A stretch of 64,000 nucleotides of DNA from Verrucomicrobia bacterium LP2A (GTDB lineage Bacteria; Verrucomicrobiota; Verrucomicrobiia; Methylacidiphilales; Methylacidiphilaceae): contig JAFS01000002.1 in assembly GCA_000526255.1 (NCBI GenBank), positions 186,001 through 250,000 on the forward strand, written 5' to 3'. Shown here piece after piece: positions 59,798 to 64,000 of the stretch. A model generated the notes under the pieces. That model saw nothing but the letters and a program-made list of their open reading frames with translations. It was not told the origin of the DNA and did no database searches. Every line of letters starts with the position of its first letter. Positions within the stretch are counted from its first letter, which is position 1. The position numbers were made by a program, and so were the translations under genes.

Positions 59798-60727
59798 ATG
59801 AAGGAGCAACAAGGGAAGAAGATCTTTTTGGACGGCGCGTTCGTCGACGAGGCCGACGCCAAGGTGTCCGTGTTCGATCATGGCTTGCTTTACGGAGACG
59901 GGGTCTTCGAAGGGATCCGGGCCTACGGCGGCCGCGTCTTCCGCCTCGAAGAGCATCTGGAACGCCTCTTCGACTCCGCGAGGGCGATCCGGCTGCAGAT
60001 CCCGCTGAGCCTGGAGGAGCTCACGAACGCGGTCCTCGAGTCTTGCCGGAAAAATTCCCTATGGGACGGCTACATTCGCCTCGTGGTCACCCGGGGCAAG
60101 GGCGACCTAGGGCTCAATCCGGCCTCCTGCCCGAAGCCGACGCTCTTCATTATCGCGGACGCCATCCGCCTCTATCCGGCCTCGGTCTACGAGCAGGGCC
60201 TGCGCCTCCATACCGCGGCGGTCCGGCGGGTCTCTCCGGCGGCCCTCGATCCGGCGATCAAATCCCTCAATTACCTCAACAACATCTTGGCCAAGATGGA
60301 AGCGGGCGCCACCGGCGCCGACGAAGCTCTGCTCCTCAACGAAGAGGGGTACGTCGCGGAATGCTCCGGAGATAACGTTTTTGCGGTGAAGCGCGGGGAG
60401 CTTGCGACACCTCCCGTTTCGGCGGGAGCTCTCTCGGGAATCACCCGGCGAGAAATTCTTCGTATCGCCCGAGATGAGGGAGTCGATGTCGTCGAACGCA
60501 ACATGACCCGCTACGACCTCTTCGTCGCCGACGAGATCTTTCTCACCGGAACGGCGGCGGAAATCGTCCCCGTGATCGAGATCGACGGGAGGACGATCGG
60601 AACGGGGAAGCCCGGTTCTTTGACGCAACAGCTCTTGCTGCGCTTTCGCGCATTGACCCGGAGCACTGGTCCCCTTATTTTTAGATCCGGGGAGCCAGCG
60701 GCCACCCAAGCCGCGCAGCAGCAATGA
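59798..60727 (+). CDS. ilvE: Branched-chain amino acid aminotransferase
   Basis: 309 aa fold-type IV PLP enzyme. VSVFDHGLLYGDGVFEGIRAY, ALDPAIKSLNYLNNILAKM (Lys binding PLP), LLNEEGYVAECSGDNVFAV and EIFLTGTAAEIVPVIEIDGR are diagnostic. It makes Val, Leu and Ile from the 2-oxo acids; a D-amino acid or aminodeoxychorismate lyase role is less likely. The ATG at 59798 gives the family length. It overlaps mcsA by 4 nt. Confidence 0.93.
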   Translation: MKEQQGKKIFLDGAFVDEADAKVSVFDHGLLYGDGVFEGIRAYGGRVFRLEEHLERLFDSARAIRLQIPLSLEELTNAVLESCRKNSLWDGYIRLVVTRGKGDLGLNPASCPKPTLFIIADAIRLYPASVYEQGLRLHTAAVRRVSPAALDPAIKSLNYLNNILAKMEAGATGADEALLLNEEGYVAECSGDNVFAVKRGELATPPVSAGALSGITRREILRIARDEGVDVVERNMTRYDLFVADEIFLTGTAAEIVPVIEIDGRTIGTGKPGSLTQQLLLRFRALTRSTGPLIFRSGEPAATQAAQQQ

Positions 60728-61212
60728 AGTGCCATTTCTGCGGAGAACCGGCGACCGTACATCTGACGCAGATTGTCGGCGGCAAGGTTCAAAAAGTGCA
60801 TCTTTGCGAGAAGTGCGCCAAGGAGAAGGGCGTATCGGATCCATCCGTCTTTTCGCTCGCCGATATACTCTTGGGCGGGGAGCCGGAAGGAGAGCGGGTC
60901 CTCTCCAAGAATGAGCCGACCTGTCCGCAATGCGGCTTTACCCAATCGGATTTCAAGAAGACGGGAAGACTCGGCTGCGCGCACTGTTACGAGGTCTTCT
61001 CGGAAATCGTCGATTCGATGCTTCGAGACATGCACAAGGGTGTGATTCACAAAGGGAAGATGCCCGCCAAGTTCTTGCGCCATCAGTTTTACCAGAGGCG
61101 GCTGGAGGATTTGCAAGAAAGCCTACACAAGGCGGTAGGCGAGGAGCGTTACGAGGAAGCCGCCCTTCTTCGCGATGAGATCGCACAACTCGAAACGCAG
61201 TTGAATGGCTGA
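60724..61212 (+). CDS. mcsA: McsA-like UvrB/UvrC-motif protein
   Basis: 162 aa. Four zinc-binding CxxC units (CHFCGEP, CEKCAKE, CPQCGFT, CAHCYEVF) are followed by a C-terminal UVR motif (about residues 128-162: LEDLQESLHKAVGEERYEEA). In Firmicutes McsA activates the arginine kinase McsB and controls CtsR; no mcsB or clpC is adjacent here. Similar genes are found without McsB in Verrucomicrobia, so the role is open. Confidence 0.85.
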   Translation: MKCHFCGEPATVHLTQIVGGKVQKVHLCEKCAKEKGVSDPSVFSLADILLGGEPEGERVLSKNEPTCPQCGFTQSDFKKTGRLGCAHCYEVFSEIVDSMLRDMHKGVIHKGKMPAKFLRHQFYQRRLEDLQESLHKAVGEERYEEAALLRDEIAQLETQLNG

Positions 61213-61306
61213 CGGGCGCACCGAGGCGGGCGCATTCCCGGCACGGAAAGGGCGGACGGATTGCCTGACGCGGTCAGGCGGCAAGCCCTTCGAAAAGGAG
61301 GTTGAG

Positions 61307-62716
61307 ATGAATGCTTCGGTAGGAGTCATCGGTTTGGGAGTCATGGGAAGAAATCTCGCGCAGAATCTCGCCGAGCACGGGTTCTCGGTCGCCGGGCTCG
61401 ACCGGGACGCGCAGAAGGCCTCGGCTCTAGTGCGTGAGGGGCAAGGGGCCGAAGTCCGTGGGTTTACCGACCCCGATCTCTTCCTCGATGCTCTCGCCCG
61501 GCCACGGGTCATCATCCTTCTGGTTCCCGCCGGCGCCCCAGTAGACGCCGTCATCGGGGAGCTCAAGCCCAAGCTCGCCCCCACGGATACGCTGGTGGAC
61601 GCGGGCAATAGCCACTTCTGCGACACCGAACGGCGCCAGGCCGAGCTGGAAGGCGCGGGGATCTTCTTGATCGGCATGGGGACATCCGGAGGGGAGTCGG
61701 GTGCCCGTCACGGTCCAAGCCTCATGGGCGGGGGATCGAAGGAGGCATGGTCTCGAGTCTCGGATGCCTTCGAGGCGATCTCCGCGCATGTCGGATCCGA
61801 CCCATGCGCGGCCTATCTCGGCCCCAAAGGCGCGGGCCATTATGTCAAGATGGTCCACAACGGGATCGAGTATGGCCTGATGCAATCGATCGCCGACAGC
61901 TATGCCCTTTTGAAGCATCTGGGGAGATTCACCGACGAGGAGCTGGCCGATCTCTACGGAAAGTGGAACGAAGGGGAGATGCAGGGCTACCTCTTGGAAA
62001 TTACGAGCCAGATTTTCCGTCGGCGGGATGAGAAAACGGGCAAGCCGCTCATTGAGCTCGTCCTCGACGTCGCCCGGCAGAAGGGCACGGGAGCCTGGAC
62101 CTCCGAAGAGGGAATGCACCTGGGGGTCCCGATCCCCACGATCGACGCGGCGGTCAGCTTTCGCAATCTTTCGGCACTCCAGGAAGAGCGACTGGCGGCG
62201 GAGCGCCTCTTTCCCGCTCCGCCCACGGCTCCGGAGATCGATCGGGATCTCCTCTCCTCTCGCCTCGAGCAGGCCCTCTCCTTGGCCATGGCTCTGATCT
62301 ATGCAGAAGGCATGTCCCTTCTGCAGCGCGCCTCCTCGGCCTACTCCTACGGGTTGCCCCTCGAAACCGTGGCCCGCATCTGGCGGGGCGGATGCATCAT
62401 CCGCTCCCGTTTCCTTGAGGAGCTGCGTCAGGTGTATTCGAAGAATCCAAATCTGGCTAATCCGCTGCTCGACGCCGACCTCGCGGCAAAGCTGCGGCCA
62501 GCAGAGAAGGCGCTACGCGAGGCGTGCGGATGGGCAGCCCAGTCGGGCGTTCCCGCAGCCGCCCTCCAGTCCGCTCTCTGGTATTGGGATGCGTACCGGG
62601 CTGGGGCGCTCGCCTCGAACTTGATCCAGCTCCAGCGCGATTATTTCGGGGCGCATACCTACGAGCGGGTCGATCGGTCGGGCATCTTCCATACGGAGTG
62701 GGAGGAGAGGGGATAG
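61307..62716 (+). CDS. gnd: 6-phosphogluconate dehydrogenase (decarboxylating)
   Basis: 469 aa, oxidative pentose phosphate enzyme making ribulose 5-phosphate. Rossmann motif VIGLGVMGRNLAQNLAEHGF, MGTSGGESGARHGPSLMGGG, the active-site GAGHYVKMVHNGIEYG and KGTGAWTSEEGMHLGVP are typical. The ATG at 61307 follows AAAAGGAGG. A perfect 7-bp hairpin GCCTGAC-GCG-GTCAGGC lies at 61263-61279 just upstream, without a T-run. rpiB follows after 99 nt, continuing the same pathway. Confidence 0.96.
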   Translation: MNASVGVIGLGVMGRNLAQNLAEHGFSVAGLDRDAQKASALVREGQGAEVRGFTDPDLFLDALARPRVIILLVPAGAPVDAVIGELKPKLAPTDTLVDAGNSHFCDTERRQAELEGAGIFLIGMGTSGGESGARHGPSLMGGGSKEAWSRVSDAFEAISAHVGSDPCAAYLGPKGAGHYVKMVHNGIEYGLMQSIADSYALLKHLGRFTDEELADLYGKWNEGEMQGYLLEITSQIFRRRDEKTGKPLIELVLDVARQKGTGAWTSEEGMHLGVPIPTIDAAVSFRNLSALQEERLAAERLFPAPPTAPEIDRDLLSSRLEQALSLAMALIYAEGMSLLQRASSAYSYGLPLETVARIWRGGCIIRSRFLEELRQVYSKNPNLANPLLDADLAAKLRPAEKALREACGWAAQSGVPAAALQSALWYWDAYRAGALASNLIQLQRDYFGAHTYERVDRSGIFHTEWEERG

Positions 62717-62815
62717 CCGACTCCAGAGGAACGTAGTCTCTTCCCTGCTGACGATGGTCGGAGAGAAAAGAGCCTTTATCGCTCTTGTCGATTGAGCTAG
62801 AAAGAGAGTCACCGT

Positions 62816-63259
62816 ATGAAAATTGCCATCGGTTCGGATCATGCCGGCTTTGCTTACAAGGAGAAGATCAAGGAGTTCGTCAAGAGCCTTGGCCACGAGG
62901 TAATCGATTGCGGCACCGAATCGCCGAAACCCACCGACGACTATCCTGACTATGTCCGCCCGCCCGCGGTGCTCGTCGCGGAAGGGAAAGCCGACCGCGG
63001 CATCGTGCTGGGAGGGTCGGGCAACGGCGAGGCGATGGTTGCCAACAAGGTGCGGGGGATCCGCTGCGCCTACTGCTTCAACGAGGAATCGGCCCGTCTC
63101 GGTCGCGCCCACAATGACGCCAATGTCATTTCCCTCGGCGAGCGGCTGGTTTCCGAGGAAACCGCTCTCAAGATCGTACGGGTTTTCTTGGATACACCCT
63201 TCGAAGGCGGTCGTCATCTGCCCCGCATTCGTAAAATGATGGCCGGCGAGCAGGTCTAG
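62816..63259 (+). CDS. rpiB: Ribose-5-phosphate isomerase B
   Basis: 147 aa RpiB/LacA fold. [17 protein letters not shown] at the N-terminus, [12 protein letters not shown], and the active-site loop [20 protein letters not shown]. The loop has Glu in the GSGNGE pattern, the variant known from mycobacterial RpiB, where Glu replaces the catalytic Cys of the E. coli enzyme. It interconverts ribulose and ribose 5-phosphate, directly after the gnd step. Confidence 0.95.
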   Translation: MKIAIGSDHAGFAYKEKIKEFVKSLGHEVIDCGTESPKPTDDYPDYVRPPAVLVAEGKADRGIVLGGSGNGEAMVANKVRGIRCAYCFNEESARLGRAHNDANVISLGERLVSEETALKIVRVFLDTPFEGGRHLPRIRKMMAGEQV

Positions 63260-63428
63260 GGTCCGTTGCTCGCCTCGGCTCGCCTGCAACTTAGTCGGGC
63301 ATAACCGGTCGATCCGGAATCGGCCTGCAGAAGGGGGAGCGATCCGAGTTTGCTCCTGCAACCATGGATTTTTATCCTGTCGATGCCCGAGCCGTGGCGA
63401 TGGCAGCCATCGGTCCGCGTCCGAGGAA

Positions 63429-64000
63429 ATGATGGAACCAACACCTGAGGGCACCGGATGCGCAAACCCGGTCGTCTGCGCGGAAACGGGTTCCGTTTTC
63501 CCTCCGCCCGAAGCCTTCTCGGTTCACGCTCGCATCGGGACTTTCGACGATTATCGGCGTCTTTACCGAGAATCGATCGAGTCTCCGGGTACGTTTTGGG
63601 CGAGGATGTCAGCGGAGCTCGACTGGTCGGAGCCCTGGAAAGAGCTGTTGGCCTGGGATCTGCCGCATGCGCGCTGGTTCGTGGGAGGGAGGCTCAACGC
63701 TAGCTACAACTGCCTCGATCGCCACTTATCCGGGCCCCGAAGCAACAAGGCGGCCATCGTTTGGGAGGGAGAGCCCGGCGAAGTGAGGACCCTCACCTAC
63801 CGGCAGCTCCATTGGGAGGTCTGTCGATGGGCCAATCTGCTCTCCCGGTGCGGCGTCGTCGCCGGGGACCGGGTTGTGATCTACCTGCCGGTGATTCCAG
63901 AGGCGGTGATCGCCATGCTCGCGTGCGCACGCCTGGGAGCGGTGCATAGCGTCGTCTTTGGAGGCTTCAGCGCCAAGTCGATGCGAGATCGCATCCTCGA
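63429..64000 (+). CDS. acsA: Acetyl-CoA synthetase, 5' part (runs off the window)
   Basis: About 190 residues are present, and the gene stays open at the end of the window. [69 protein letters not shown] and [20 protein letters not shown] match the N-terminal domain of AMP-forming acetate-CoA ligase. Start ATG at 63429 or 63432, after CCGAGG. It makes acetyl-CoA from acetate and ATP. No recognisable terminator or other gene is in the 169 nt after rpiB. Confidence 0.92.
   Translation, partial: MMEPTPEGTGCANPVVCAETGSVFPPPEAFSVHARIGTFDDYRRLYRESIESPGTFWARMSAELDWSEPWKELLAWDLPHARWFVGGRLNASYNCLDRHLSGPRSNKAAIVWEGEPGEVRTLTYRQLHWEVCRWANLLSRCGVVAGDRVVIYLPVIPEAVIAMLACARLGAVHSVVFGGFSAKSMRDRIL

Noticed and set aside
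61263-61279. GCCTGAC-GCG-GTCAGGC as a terminator before gnd
   Set aside because: Perfect stem but no following T-run, and transcription appears to continue into gnd; a related hairpin at 54470-54487 also lacks a T-run.

Overview
The window is about 62-63% GC and densely coded, with many genes that overlap by 4 nt. The gene content suggests an acidophilic methanotroph of the Verrucomicrobia (Methylacidimicrobium/Methylacidiphilum type). It has a periplasmic methanethiol oxidase with its SCO copper chaperone, a Minf_1886-family protein, a DUF1844 protein, an LPS-type outer membrane (lpxK, waaF, lol genes) and complex I. The taxonomy is inferred; no rRNA gene is present.

Left core (1-22.0 kb). 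A TPR protein and uvrA lie on the minus strand. An IS607-like element sits between uvrA and the rRNA methyltransferase tlyA. An orphan ActC-ActD fusion (alternative complex III parts), a DUF6941 protein, two small envelope proteins, a DUF72 protein, a UDP-sugar epimerase and ubiD follow. Next is a sulfur block: sco and mtoX with a 400-nt leader, then cysH, and divergently cysD and a fused cysNC. MtoX should release sulfide from methanethiol, and the cys genes assimilate sulfate, so both branches of sulfur supply lie side by side.

Accessory island (22.0-35.45 kb). This is a mosaic of decayed mobile and defence-like DNA: an unknown lower-GC gene, IS1595 fragments, a TnpB-only element with a candidate omega-RNA, a split second copy of a HigB-type toxin, a transglutaminase-like gene, an IS256 element with an intact 8-bp target duplication inside a PLD-like gene, a complete HigB/HigA-ImmA/IrrE toxin-antitoxin pair with a palindromic operator, an HsdR remnant, a DUF3800 gene cut by a second IS607-like element, and a 32-bp inverted repeat 5.2 kb apart that ends just beside moaE.

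Right core (35.45-64 kb). moaA-moaD-moaE (molybdopterin) read leftwards from a DUF1844 protein, an M16 protease and a Minf_1886 protein. A rightward envelope cluster follows: PotD-like, lpxK, waaF, murJ, BtpA-like, L,D-transpeptidase. A leftward nuoB-C-D-E-F-G-H operon lacks nuoA and nuoI-N. A tightly overlapped rightward run (hisC, tyrA, lolC/E, lolD, ilvE, mcsA) leads to gnd, rpiB and the 5' part of acsA, which runs off the window.
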